Part shown: positions 48,641 through 57,706 of the stretch, piece after piece | Layout: each line of letters starts with the position of its first letter | Position numbering within the stretch: position 1 is the stretch's first letter | Source of the DNA: Rhizobium sp. JAB6 | GTDB taxonomy: Bacteria; Pseudomonadota; Alphaproteobacteria; Rhizobiales; Rhizobiaceae | Length of the DNA: 64,000 nucleotides | Assembly (NCBI RefSeq): GCF_003024605.1 | Contig: NZ_PYJQ01000009.1 | Span: forward strand, 1,116,001 to 1,180,000 | Direction: 5' to 3' | The notes under the pieces: model-generated | What the model saw: the letters and a program-made list of their open reading frames with translations, nothing else | What the model was told of the DNA's origin: nothing | Database searches by the model: none | Position numbers and translations under genes: made by a program

Positions 48641-49279
48641 TCAGCCCTTGAGCGCTGCTGCCTCTGCGGCAAGCTTGGTGATGCCGGCCCAGTCGCCTGA
48701 TGCAACCAGCTCCTTCGGCGCCACCCAGGAGCCGCCGACGCAGATGACGTTCGGCAGCGACAGATAGTCATGGGCGTTCTTCAGCGAGATGCCGCCGGTC
48801 GGGCAGAAGACCGTGCCTGATAGCGGCGAAGAGAGGGCCTTGAGATAGGAGGCACCGCCGGCCTGCTCGGCTGGGAAGAACTTGAGCACCGTATAGCCCT
48901 CCTCCCGCAGCGCCATGACTTCGCTGGCCGTGGCAGCGCCCGGCAGCAGCGGAACGTGCGAGCCTCGCGCAGCATCGAGCAGCTCCTGCGTCGTGCCGGG
49001 GCTGACGATGAACTTGGAACCGGCTTCGATGGCCGCATCCCACTGCCTGACGTTGAGGATCGTACCGGCACCGACTTCGGCCCCTTCCACCTCTTCGGCG
49101 ACAGCGCGGATCGCATCGAGAGCGCCAGCGGTCCGAAGCGTGATCTCGATGGCCTTCAGGCCGCCGGCGACGAGCGCCTGCGCAAGCGGTACGGCCGATT
49201 TCGCATCGTCGACGATCAGCACGGGAACGACAGGCTGCAGTTTCAGGATGGAAAGAAGCTTCTCGGTTTTCTCGCCCAT
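48641..49279 (-). CDS. eda: 2-dehydro-3-deoxy-phosphogluconate (KDPG) aldolase
   Basis: Class I aldolase of the Entner-Doudoroff pathway, cleaving KDPG to pyruvate and glyceraldehyde-3-phosphate. It has 212 residues. The catalytic Glu is in AIEITLRT, the Schiff-base Lys in TVLKFFPAE, and the phosphate-binding loop is CPTGGIS. Length is normal. It carries its own terminator; the other pathway genes (edd, zwf, pgl) are not in the window. The paralogous 2-keto-3-deoxy-6-phosphogalactonate aldolase cannot be excluded by sequence alone. Confidence 0.93.
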   Translation of the reverse strand: MGEKTEKLLSILKLQPVVPVLIVDDAKSAVPLAQALVAGGLKAIEITLRTAGALDAIRAVAEEVEGAEVGAGTILNVRQWDAAIEAGSKFIVSPGTTQELLDAARGSHVPLLPGAATASEVMALREEGYTVLKFFPAEQAGGASYLKALSSPLSGTVFCPTGGISLKNAHDYLSLPNVICVGGSWVAPKELVASGDWAGITKLAAEAAALKG

Positions 49280-49438
49280 GGTCGGTGCGCTCCCTTAAAA
49301 CGATTGAAATCCGGTTTTCGAATAGCCTTCCCGACGGTGCTTGTCGAGACAAAAGCACGTTTTGGATAGGACGGGTAGGAATTCGTCCTGACATACGATA
49401 GTCTGGTGTCATCTGTGCCGGTGGAGCATGTCAAACGC

Positions 49439-49924
49439 ATGGCAAAAGAGATCGAGCGAAAGTTTCTGGTGCGCGGCGATCACTGGCGTGATTGCGTTTC
49501 GGAGAGGCTGATCCTGCGGCAGGGATATATTACCTCGATGGCAGACCGTTCCGTGCGCGTACGGTTGACGAACGACACCAAGGCGACCTTGACGATCAAG
49601 ATCGGCAAGTCGATGACGAGGGACGAATTCGAATACGAGATCCCCGTCGACGAAGCAGAGGAACTGCTGGAAACGGCCATCGGCCTCGTCATCGAGAAGA
49701 CCCGCCACAAAGTGCAGTTCAAGGGTTTCACCTGGGAAGTGGATGTCTTCCGCGGCACCCATCGCGGCCTCGTTATCGCTGAAGTGGAAATGGACGACGA
49801 AAGCGACAATCCGGAACTGCCGGACTGGATCGGACGCGAGGTAACCGGCGAATATCGCTATTCCAACCAGGCCCTGGCGACGCAGTTCGAACGGGAATAC
49901 GATGAGCTATCGCATACGGCCTGA
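49439..49924 (+). CDS. CYTH-domain inorganic triphosphatase-type protein
   Basis: A 161-residue CYTH protein. The signature ExExK appears as KEIERKFLV at the N-terminus, and basic/acidic strands line the tunnel (RQGYI, RVRLTNDTKATLTIK, EIEKTR-like VIEKTRHKVQF, EVDVF, VIAEVEMDDE). Family members hydrolyse tripolyphosphate or bind organic phosphates. The ATG at 49439 fits the ExExK register; the longer frame from 49406 is not needed. It overlaps by 23 bp a truncated CHAD gene, the usual partner domain. Confidence 0.9.
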   Translation: MAKEIERKFLVRGDHWRDCVSERLILRQGYITSMADRSVRVRLTNDTKATLTIKIGKSMTRDEFEYEIPVDEAEELLETAIGLVIEKTRHKVQFKGFTWEVDVFRGTHRGLVIAEVEMDDESDNPELPDWIGREVTGEYRYSNQALATQFEREYDELSHTA

Positions 49925-50222
49925 CCGGGCCTTTGATGGTGAGGTGCATAAAGCCGCCGCGCATCAACTTAGCAAGGCGATGGCCGCATTGACCGACAGG
50001 CCACAAGGCCTGCATGAAGCAGTTCGCGCCGCCCGCAAGGGTATCAAGCGCCTATGGGCGCTCTACCGGTTGATAGCTCCCGTCGCCACATGCGCAGAGG
50101 CGCGCGAGGCGTTGAAGGAGATAGCCTTCGACTGCGGCCGGCGCGACACGGCCCGTCTTTTTCAGAAAAGCTGGCGCAAGAACGTCCGCCTCATCCTTGA
50201 GCCCGTCGAAGGACGAGGATAG
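49902..50222 (+). pseudogene. Truncated CHAD-domain protein
   Basis: Only 106 residues remain of a domain normally near 250-300. The N-terminal CHAD helix is clear (HEAVRAARKGIKRLWALYRL, the conserved His and Arg/Lys that bind polyphosphate). After about residue 95 the frame runs into a 30-bp palindromic repeat that supplies the last residues (RLILEPVEGRG) and the stop. No further CHAD sequence is visible downstream before trhO. It may still make a stub protein coupled to the CYTH gene, but it is most likely a remnant. Confidence 0.65.
50189..50218. repeat. Palindromic repeat that ends the CHAD gene
   Basis: Arms CCTCATCCTT (50189-50198) and AAGGACGAGG (50209-50218) pair with a single mismatch around a 10-nt loop. 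The wording is that of short palindromes widespread between alphaproteobacterial genes. Here it lies inside a reading frame. Confidence 0.6.
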
Positions 50223-50320
50223 CCCGTTGCCCGATATCCGAGGGTGGAGACTGCCCGGGCGCATAGTTTCGAAATGCGAATCCGATTGCCTGAAGGCCTA
50301 CAAAATTGTATTTCCCCGGC

Positions 50321-51262
50321 ATGACCGACATGCTTTCAGATCCACGGCGCGACACGACCGGCGCATTCCTCGTTGCCGCGCTCTATCATTTCGTTTCCTT
50401 GCCGCGCTTCGAGAGCCTGCGGGAGCCTCTGCTTGCGCTCTGCGAGGAAAATGGTGTGAAGGGCACGCTGCTGCTCGCGCATGAGGGGATCAACGGCACG
50501 ATCGCGGGCACGGATGCCGCCATCGGCAAGGTACTCACCTTCCTGCGCGCCCAGCCGGAATTTGCCGGCCTGGAGCACAAGGAAAGCCGCGCGTCGAAAA
50601 TGCCGTTCGTGCGCATGAAGGTGAAGCTCAAGAAGGAGATCGTCACCATGGGTGTCGAGGATATCGATCCGACCAAGGTCGTCGGCACCTACGTCGCGCC
50701 CAAGGATTGGAACACATTGATTTCGGATCCGGACACCATCGTCATCGATACCCGCAACGACTACGAGACCGCCATCGGCATCTTCAAGGGCGCGGTCGAT
50801 CCGAAGACCAAGACCTTCCGCGAATTTCCCGAATGGGTGCGCGAGAATATGGGGCTGCACAACAAGCCGAAGATCGCCATGTACTGCACCGGCGGCATCC
50901 GCTGCGAGAAGGCGACCGCCTTCATGAAGCAGCAGGGCTTCGACGAGGTCTATCATCTCAAGGGCGGCATTCTGAAATACCTAGAGGAAGTGCCGCCGGA
51001 AGAGAGCCTGTGGGAAGGCGCCTGCTTCGTCTTCGACGAGCGTGTCTCCGTCGAGCATGGGCTGAAGGAGGGCAATCACAAGCTCTGCCACGCCTGTCGC
51101 AATCCCATTACATCAGAGGAAGTGACCTCACCCTTTTACGAGGTCGGCGTCTCCTGCAGCCATTGCTATCATGAGCGCAGCGAGGAGGATCGCGAGCGTT
51201 ATCGCGAAAGGCAGCGGCAGATCGCCCTCGCTCGCAAGCGCGGCCACGAACATATCGGCTGA
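50321..51262 (+). CDS. trhO: tRNA uridine(34) hydroxylase, rhodanese type
   Basis: Rhodanese-domain protein (formerly YceA) that introduces 5-hydroxyuridine at tRNA position 34 with oxygen. It has 313 residues: an N-terminal acylphosphatase-like domain, a rhodanese domain with the active Cys189 in [13 protein letters not shown], and a Cys-rich tail ([12 protein letters not shown]) that may bind zinc. The ATG at 50321 is preferred; the frame opens at a TTG at 50306, and there is no strong ribosome site for either. Confidence 0.94.
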   Translation: MTDMLSDPRRDTTGAFLVAALYHFVSLPRFESLREPLLALCEENGVKGTLLLAHEGINGTIAGTDAAIGKVLTFLRAQPEFAGLEHKESRASKMPFVRMKVKLKKEIVTMGVEDIDPTKVVGTYVAPKDWNTLISDPDTIVIDTRNDYETAIGIFKGAVDPKTKTFREFPEWVRENMGLHNKPKIAMYCTGGIRCEKATAFMKQQGFDEVYHLKGGILKYLEEVPPEESLWEGACFVFDERVSVEHGLKEGNHKLCHACRNPITSEEVTSPFYEVGVSCSHCYHERSEEDRERYRERQRQIALARKRGHEHIG

Positions 51263-51307
51263 AATCATCTCCGGAAAAACCGCGCAAGCAGCTTTCCGTC
51301 ACGAACC

Positions 51308-53521
51308 TCAGGCTGCGGCGTGTTCCGCATCCACCGCCGCGGCGATCTGCACCGCGAGCCGTTTGCTGATCTCGGCGTCCGGCATCGGCTTGCCGTAGAA
51401 ATAGCCCTGCAGCTCGTCACAGCCGAAGCCCTCCAGCGCCCTTCCCTGCTCATCGGTTTCTATGCCTTCCGCCGTAACGGGAATGTCGAGTGATCGGGCC
51501 AGTGCCACGGTCGCCTTCACCATCTCGCGGGCGCGGTTGTCCTCCAGCACGTTCATCGTCAGCGATCGATCGATCTTGATACGGTCGAAACCGAACTGGC
51601 GCAGGTAGCCGATGGAGGAGAAGCCGGAGCCGAAATCGTCGAGCGCCACCTTGACGCCGAGCCTCTTCAGCCGCTCGATCGACTGACGGGTACGCTCCGG
51701 ATTTTGAATGATATAGCCTTCGGTGATTTCCAGCGTCACACGCTCAGCTTCGATTTCGGTACTGTGGAGCACGCTGCGGACATAATCGGCGAAGGCGGGA
51801 TTGCGGAACTGCCCCGGCGAAACGTTGACGGCAACGCGCAGATCCGGCCAGTGCCGTGCCGCCTCGCAGGCCCTGCGCAGGACGAGCAGGCCCAATGCCT
51901 CGATCAGGCCGCTGGTTTCGGCGATGGGAATGAACACCTCCGGCGAAATCGGCCCGTGACCGGGGCGATTCCACCGCACAAGGGCCTCGACGCCGATCAT
52001 CTCGCAGCTCGATGCATCCACCAGCGGCTGGTAGGCAAGCGTCAGCTCCTCCAACTCAATGGCACGGCGCAGATCGAGTTCCAGCGCATTGCGTTCCTCG
52101 CGATGCGCATCCATGGCCGTTTCGTAGCAGGTCATCCGGGCGCGGCCGGCTTCCTTGGCCTTGTACATGGCAAGATCGGCGCGGCGCACCAGCTCTTCGC
52201 GATCGATGCGGCCCTCGGGCGAGCTTGCGATGCCGATACTGGCACCGACGACGACCACCCGGCGGCCGATTTCCAGCGGTTCGGCAAGGAAATCCAGGAT
52301 CTGCTCGGCCAGGTGCAAAGCCGGGGCGTCATTAAGCTCCTTGGTCGGGAAGGCGATGGCGAACTCATCGCCTCCAAGACGGGCAAGGGCAGCCTGCGGC
52401 GGCACGAGTACCTTGAGCCCGGCGGCTACCGCGCGGATGAGCTGATCGCCGGTGCCATGGCCATAAGCATCGTTGATTTCCTTGAAGCCGTCGAGATCGA
52501 GATAGAGAAGCAGGACATTGGTGCCATCGGAGCGCGCCCGCTCGACGAGGCGGTCCACATCGAGCCGCAATCCCTCGCGATTGAGGAGGCCGCTCAGCCG
52601 GTCTCGAAGAGAAACCTGACGCGCCTGGACCTCTTCCGCCCGCAGCCGGCGTCCCGCCATCGATCCCAGGATCAAAAGCACGATGAAGAACAGACCCACG
52701 AGACCGAGCGCTCCGAGAACCAGCGGGCGGACCTGCTGATAGCTCATGTCTCCCGGCTGGCGGGAGGTCCAGACCAGCCGGCCAAGAGGCTTGCCGAGAG
52801 GATCGACAATGGAGACGGCATAGCGGGCGACGGTTTCCGGCGGCACCAGCGTCAAGCCGCTTATGACATAGGTATTGGAGAGCATCTTGATCCGGCCGGC
52901 ATCGAGATAACGGACCAGGATCAGATAACGCCGCTGACCTTCGGGCACTGGGATGCGGCCGGATCTTTCGCGGATCGTCGCGGCAGCGGCCGCCGCAATA
53001 CCATCCCTTGTCATGATATAGCCCGAAGCTTCCGGCACCCCGGTGACGCGCGTCGCACGCGCCTGATCGACGAGGGCCCAGACAGCGCTGCCAAGGACGT
53101 CCTCGATGTTCCCGGTCAATGGCTCGCCGTCATGATAAGCGACGATCGGCTTGTTGTTATCGTCAACGATAACTGCAGTATCGAACAGCGCGCCGTTGGA
53201 GGAAATGTCGCCATAATTGCCGGCGATCCAGCCTCGATCGTCCGTTCCATAAACGCTTCGCGCCGCATCGTTGCGGGCGGAATGGTCGTGCAGCGTCGCT
53301 TCCAGCTGCCCCTGAAAAGTCTTCAGTGCACCGACGGTCGTTTCCCAGGAGCGCTCGTCATCCAGCTTGTTGGAGTAATCGGCAACCCGGCCGATCGCGG
53401 TCAGAACCATCAAGGTCACGACGGCAACGATCAGTGCGAAACAAACCAAAACGGCCGTCACGATGGAATGACGACCGATCTGTGCATTTTCGCGCGATGA
53501 CCTGAAAACTGCTCCCAACAC
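51308..53521 (-). CDS. Bifunctional GGDEF/EAL protein with CHASE4-like sensor
   Basis: A 737-residue c-di-GMP enzyme. TM1 is near residue 25-45 (VLVCFALIVAVVTLMVLTAI); a periplasmic CHASE4-like region of about 200 residues follows, then TM2 (GALGLVGLFFIVLLILG). The GGDEF site is intact (ARLGGDEFAIAFP) but there is no RxxD inhibitory site just upstream. The EAL domain is also complete: GVEALVRW, LEITEGYI, LDDFGSGFSSI, IKIDRSLT and TAEGIET. It could make or degrade c-di-GMP. The GTG start is supported by AAGGAG five bases upstream. Confidence 0.93.
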   Translation of the reverse strand: MLGAVFRSSRENAQIGRHSIVTAVLVCFALIVAVVTLMVLTAIGRVADYSNKLDDERSWETTVGALKTFQGQLEATLHDHSARNDAARSVYGTDDRGWIAGNYGDISSNGALFDTAVIVDDNNKPIVAYHDGEPLTGNIEDVLGSAVWALVDQARATRVTGVPEASGYIMTRDGIAAAAAATIRERSGRIPVPEGQRRYLILVRYLDAGRIKMLSNTYVISGLTLVPPETVARYAVSIVDPLGKPLGRLVWTSRQPGDMSYQQVRPLVLGALGLVGLFFIVLLILGSMAGRRLRAEEVQARQVSLRDRLSGLLNREGLRLDVDRLVERARSDGTNVLLLYLDLDGFKEINDAYGHGTGDQLIRAVAAGLKVLVPPQAALARLGGDEFAIAFPTKELNDAPALHLAEQILDFLAEPLEIGRRVVVVGASIGIASSPEGRIDREELVRRADLAMYKAKEAGRARMTCYETAMDAHREERNALELDLRRAIELEELTLAYQPLVDASSCEMIGVEALVRWNRPGHGPISPEVFIPIAETSGLIEALGLLVLRRACEAARHWPDLRVAVNVSPGQFRNPAFADYVRSVLHSTEIEAERVTLEITEGYIIQNPERTRQSIERLKRLGVKVALDDFGSGFSSIGYLRQFGFDRIKIDRSLTMNVLEDNRAREMVKATVALARSLDIPVTAEGIETDEQGRALEGFGCDELQGYFYGKPMPDAEISKRLAVQIAAAVDAEHAAA

Positions 53522-53627
53522 CTTTTCTCCTTGGGGAGAAGTCTGCCGTCAGGTCTTCAACAAACGGTTAAGGCGAGTTGGAGATTCCTACAGGAAAGAG
53601 TTGTATATTTGCCGAAGCCGAAAGAAT

Positions 53628-54176
53628 TCAGGCCTTGGTAGCAATCGCTCCCGCGAAACGGCTGAGACTTGCGGAGAAAAGGCCGCTTTCGCGCGCCTCC
53701 AGCAACATCGCCGCCTGCGCCTCATCGCTCTTGCCGCCAACCGGCAGACGCAAGAAAGCGTCTTCAACGATATGCAATGACATCGTCTGCAGGACATCGG
53801 CGAGCTGCGCCAATACGAGATCGCCGCGATGCGACGCGTGAGCAAACATCAGCGGCTTGAACGGCACCTCGTCGCGCGACACCAGCCAGTCCAGCGCGTT
53901 CTTGAAGCCGCCGGGTATGCCATGGGCATATTCCGGACAAGCGACGATCAAACCTTCTGCCTTGCGGATCTCGGCTGCAAATCTCTCGACGATAGCTGGT
54001 GTTCGCTCACCCTCATTATCCGGATTGAAGATCGGCAGATCGCCGATCAGATCGCATATCGTAATGGTGACGCCGTCCGGGCAGGCGAGCTGCAATGCCT
54101 CCAGCAGCCTGCGGCTGGACGAAGCCCGCCGTTGGCTGCCGCAAAGCGCATAAAGGGAAATCGGCCGCTGGGTCAT
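53628..54176 (-). CDS. NADPH-dependent FMN reductase family protein
   Basis: Flavodoxin-like reductase of 182 residues. The phosphate loop for FMN is GSQRRASSSRRLLEAL near the N-terminus and ACPEYAHGIPGGFKNALDWL is the second FMN-binding loop of this family. Members reduce FMN, quinones or chromate. It is a single gene between a GGDEF protein and the GH1 glucosidase. Confidence 0.88.
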   Translation of the reverse strand: MTQRPISLYALCGSQRRASSSRRLLEALQLACPDGVTITICDLIGDLPIFNPDNEGERTPAIVERFAAEIRKAEGLIVACPEYAHGIPGGFKNALDWLVSRDEVPFKPLMFAHASHRGDLVLAQLADVLQTMSLHIVEDAFLRLPVGGKSDEAQAAMLLEARESGLFSASLSRFAGAIATKA

Positions 54177-54246
54177 GCGCGATGTCTATCAGGCCACGCT
54201 GATTCGAGCGATAGGACGCTCCCCTGAAGGGAAGAAGCAGAACCTA

Positions 54247-55614
54247 TCAAACCGCTTTGTGATTGCCCTTTGGGAACTGCGAGGCAAGCTCCCGATACCA
54301 TTTGCCGCTCTTCTTGATCGTGCGCACCTGGGTCTCGTAATCGACATGCACGAGGCCGAAACGCATGCGGTAACCCTCAGCCCATTCGAAATTGTCCATC
54401 AGGCTCCAGGCGAAATAGCCGCGCATCGGATAGCCGTCCTTGATGAGATCCGCGACCACGCCGAGATGCTCGATATAGTAGTCGAGACGTGGCTGGTCGT
54501 CGATCTCGCCATTGACGACGCCCATGTTGTAGCAGGCACCATTTTCGGTGATGTAGCACTCCGGCAGCTCGTAGCGCCTGTTGAGATCCTCGACGACGTG
54601 CTTTAGGCCGGGCGAATAAACTTCCCAGCCGATATCCGTCCTTACGTCGCTGACCGGCGGCGCTTCCTTCGTCCAGGGAAAATCGCCGTTCTTCGACGCG
54701 TCGTCGGAAACGCGCATCGGCATGTAGTAGTTCAGACCCCACCAATCGAGCTTCTGGTTGATAGTCTTCAGATCGCCATCCTCGATGGCGGGCATCCGGT
54801 CGCCGAGCGCCTCGACGAATTCCTTCGGATATTCGCCCTTGAAGATCGGATCGAAGAAGGCGCCATTGTGGAACTGATGCGCGCGTTCGACGGCGGCCAG
54901 ATCCTCGGGGCTGCCCGGCAGGATCGAAGCGGCATTGAGCACGATACCGACAGGCACCTTCGGCGCGACGGAGCGGATTGCCTCGACACCGAGACCATGC
55001 GCAAGGTTCATGTAGTGCATGGCGTAGAGCGCCGCCTGCATGTTGCGCTCCCCCGGCGCATGAATGCCGTAAAGATGGCTCAGCCAGACGATGCACCAGG
55101 GCTCGTTGAAGGTGGCGACGGAATCCAGGCGATCACCGAGGCGAGCCATGACCGTCTTGGCATAGCGCTGGAAGGCATGCGCCGTCGAGCGCGCCGTCCA
55201 GCCGCCGTCGCCGGCAAGCGCCAACGGCAAATCCCAGTGGTAGAGGGTCGCAAAGGTCTTGATCCCCCGCGCCTTGCAGCCATCGACCAGACGGTCGTAG
55301 AAATCAAGGCCGGCTTCGTTCACAGGGCCGGTGCCTTCCGGGATGATGCGCGGCCAGGCGATCGAGAAGCGATAAGCTTCGACGCCCATGTCCTTGATCA
55401 GATCGAGATCCTGTTCCAGCCTGTTGTAGTGATCGCAGGCGACATCGCCATTGTTGCGCTGATAGACGCGCCCGGGCATGTTGGCGAAGGCATCCCATAT
55501 GGACGGCTTGCGGCCATCGGCCTTGGTGGCGCCTTCGATCTGGAATGCGGCGGTGGCGACACCGAATGTGAAATCGCCGGGGAAGCGATCGGCAAGAAGC
55601 TTCGGATCGATCAT
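54247..55614 (-). CDS. GH1 beta-glucosidase
   Basis: Hydrolyses beta-linked glucosides. The 455 residues are the usual GH1 length, with the N-terminal signature FTFGVATAAFQIEGA, the acid/base Glu171 in TFNEPWCIV and the nucleophile Glu357 in YITENGACYN. There is no signal peptide, so it acts in the cytoplasm on imported disaccharides. No transporter is adjacent, and the divergent DoxX gene is 260 bp away. In this context a sugar-uptake link is weak. The symbol bglA or bglB is not decided by sequence. Confidence 0.94.
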   Translation of the reverse strand: MIDPKLLADRFPGDFTFGVATAAFQIEGATKADGRKPSIWDAFANMPGRVYQRNNGDVACDHYNRLEQDLDLIKDMGVEAYRFSIAWPRIIPEGTGPVNEAGLDFYDRLVDGCKARGIKTFATLYHWDLPLALAGDGGWTARSTAHAFQRYAKTVMARLGDRLDSVATFNEPWCIVWLSHLYGIHAPGERNMQAALYAMHYMNLAHGLGVEAIRSVAPKVPVGIVLNAASILPGSPEDLAAVERAHQFHNGAFFDPIFKGEYPKEFVEALGDRMPAIEDGDLKTINQKLDWWGLNYYMPMRVSDDASKNGDFPWTKEAPPVSDVRTDIGWEVYSPGLKHVVEDLNRRYELPECYITENGACYNMGVVNGEIDDQPRLDYYIEHLGVVADLIKDGYPMRGYFAWSLMDNFEWAEGYRMRFGLVHVDYETQVRTIKKSGKWYRELASQFPKGNHKAV

Positions 55615-55873
55615 GATGAAAATCCCGTCTGTTAGGGCTTCGTTGGCTGCGGTTTAACCAAGCGGCATGACAAAGTACAGTGCCGGCGCAGGAAAACTGT
55701 AACGTTGCAGGCACCGTAAACCAAAGGGCGGCTAAGGGGCACCTCGGAGGATTTCGCCGGCAACAGCAACATTCTTTGCACGGCTAGATAACAGCAATGT
55801 CAACGGCCGTGACTTGTCTTTCGGCCTCCGATCAATTGAGGGTACCCTCAAACTTGATAACGAAAGGACACAA

Positions 55874-56278
55874 ATGCTCCCTGCGATTCACGCCCTTCAT
55901 CCTCATCTGCTGAGCTTGCTGCGCATCGTCGCCTCGCTCGTGCTCTTCAGCTATGGAACGCAGAAAGTGCTGCATTTCCCAGCGGCCGAAAATGTGCCCG
56001 CCGTCGGATCGCTGCCCTGGATCGCCGGCCTACTCGAACTCACTCTCGGCTTCCTCGTCCTGATCGGCTTCAAGACGCGCATCGCCGCCTTCGTGCTGTC
56101 AGGCCTGACGGCTTTTGCCTATTTCCTGCGCCATGCGCCGCAGAGCTTCTATCCTGCGCAGAACGGCGGCACGGCTGCCATCCTCTTCTGCTTCATCTTC
56201 CTGTTTCTCGCCAGCGCCGGCGGCGGCCCGCTGAGCATCGACGCTCTGACAAAACGCGGCCGGCAAGCCGCGGCCTGA
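55874..56278 (+). CDS. DoxX-family membrane protein
   Basis: A 134-residue protein with four hydrophobic helices and the DoxX pattern RIVASLVLFSYGTQKVLHFP, LELTLGFLVLIGFKTRIAAF and AYFLRHAPQSFYPAQNGG. The family is a widespread quinone- or redox-related membrane protein of uncertain role. The ATG at 55874 follows AAAGGA and gives the family start; the frame open to 55814 is not supported. Confidence 0.88.
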   Translation: MLPAIHALHPHLLSLLRIVASLVLFSYGTQKVLHFPAAENVPAVGSLPWIAGLLELTLGFLVLIGFKTRIAAFVLSGLTAFAYFLRHAPQSFYPAQNGGTAAILFCFIFLFLASAGGGPLSIDALTKRGRQAAA

Positions 56279-56328
56279 ACAAGCTGGTTTGAGGCGGGCG
56301 GTTCGTCCGCCTCGAACCTCACCAAGGA

Positions 56329-57516
56329 TTAGAGCTTAACCCAGGCGCCGTTGCGCTTGGATGAGGCAACGCACGCCTCGACAAAAGCCACACCCTTCAC
56401 ACCGTCATCGACAGTCGGATAGATCACGGCAGGATCGACGGCGACACCCTTCTTGCGGGCATTGATGGCCCGCGCAGCCTCGGTATAGATCGTGGCAAAC
56501 GCTTCGAGGTAACCTTCCGGATGGCCCGACGGAATGCGCGAGACGCGCGCCGCTGCGGCACCGGAGCCAGCACCGTTGCGGGTGATCAGCCGCTTCTGAT
56601 CGCCGAACGGCGTGTACCAGAGATAGTTCGGATCCGCCTGCGTCCACTCGATGCCGCCCTTTGTACCGTAGACGCGGAGCTTTAGGCCATTCTCATGGCC
56701 GGGCGCCACCTGGCTGCACCAGAGCATGCCCTTGGCCGGCTTTTCCTTGCCTTTCGCCTTGAAGCGCAGCAGCACATGGCCGTTATCGTCGAGACGGCGG
56801 CCTTCGACGAAGCTGTCGAGATCGGCGGCAAGGCTGTCGAGTTCCAGACCGGTGACGAAGGAAGCGAGATTATATGCGTGCGTGCCGATATCGCCCGTGG
56901 AGCCGCCGGCGCCGGACTGGGCCGGATCGGTACGCCATGCCGCCTGCTTCTGACCGGACTGCTCGATATTTTCCGTCAGCCAGTCCTGCGGATATTCCAC
57001 CTGCACGATACGGATATCGCCGAGCTCGCCATTCTCGACCATCTCGCGCGCCTGGCGAACCATCGGATAGCCGGTATAATTATGCGTGAGGATGAAGAGC
57101 GCGCCGCTCTCGTCGGCCACCTTCTTCAGCTTCTTGGCGTCGGCGAGATTGGAGGTCAGCGGCTTGTCGCAGATGACATGGATGCCGCGGCGCAGGAATT
57201 CCTTGGCTGCGTCATAGTGGACATGGTTCGGCGTGACGATCGAAACCGCTTCGATGCCATTCTTCAGCTTGGCTTCGCGGATCGCCATGTCGCGGTAGCT
57301 GGAATAGGTGCGCGAGGGATCGAGACCGAGATCGCGGCCTGACGCCACGGCCTTTTCCGGCGAGGACGAGAGCGCGCCGGCGACAAGATCGAACTGATCG
57401 TCAATACGTGCCGCAATGCGATGCACCGCACCGATAAATGCGCCGGCGCCGCCGCCCACCATGCCAAGCCGAATGCGCGGCTCCCGCGTCTGTTCCGATG
57501 ATCCTTCGATTGCCAT
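56329..57516 (-). CDS. Gfo/Idh/MocA-family oxidoreductase
   Basis: NAD(P)-dependent sugar/polyol dehydrogenase of 395 residues. The Rossmann motif is RLGMVGGGAGAFIGAVHRIA; the conserved KP motif is VICDKPLTSNLADA, with the usual Glu replaced by Asp. A long C-terminal beta-sheet domain follows. It is downstream of a sugar isomerase/epimerase gene on the same strand, with a mosaic repeat between them. Together the pair suggests oxidation and epimerisation of an imported sugar or inositol-like compound. Substrate unknown. Confidence 0.9.
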   Translation of the reverse strand: MAIEGSSEQTREPRIRLGMVGGGAGAFIGAVHRIAARIDDQFDLVAGALSSSPEKAVASGRDLGLDPSRTYSSYRDMAIREAKLKNGIEAVSIVTPNHVHYDAAKEFLRRGIHVICDKPLTSNLADAKKLKKVADESGALFILTHNYTGYPMVRQAREMVENGELGDIRIVQVEYPQDWLTENIEQSGQKQAAWRTDPAQSGAGGSTGDIGTHAYNLASFVTGLELDSLAADLDSFVEGRRLDDNGHVLLRFKAKGKEKPAKGMLWCSQVAPGHENGLKLRVYGTKGGIEWTQADPNYLWYTPFGDQKRLITRNGAGSGAAAARVSRIPSGHPEGYLEAFATIYTEAARAINARKKGVAVDPAVIYPTVDDGVKGVAFVEACVASSKRNGAWVKL

Positions 57517-57544
57517 TTTGTCCTCCTGGGAAATTTGAATTGAA

Positions 57545-57703
57545 CCTCCCTTCTCCCCAGCGGGGAGAAGGTGGCCCGAAGGGTCGGATGAGGGGGGACT
57601 CAGCGGACACTGCCTTTCGCTTGCCGCTCAAGGCACTCGTCGCGACGCTCCTCGTCCCCCTCATCTGTCCTTCGGACATCTTCTCCCCGGTGGGGAGAAG
57701 AGG
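57545..57703. repeat. Rhizobial intergenic mosaic element
   Basis: About 160 bp bounded by two hairpins, CTTCTCCCC-AG-CGGGGAGAAG (near 57550-57570) and CTTCTCCCC-GG-TGGGGAGAAG (near 57680-57700), with inner CCCGAAGGG (57575-57583) and GTCCTTCGGAC (57667-57677) and a GGATGAGGGG block. Elements of this wording are the RIME repeats of Rhizobium. It lies between two genes that otherwise look like one operon. Confidence 0.7.
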
Positions 57704-57706
57704 AAA

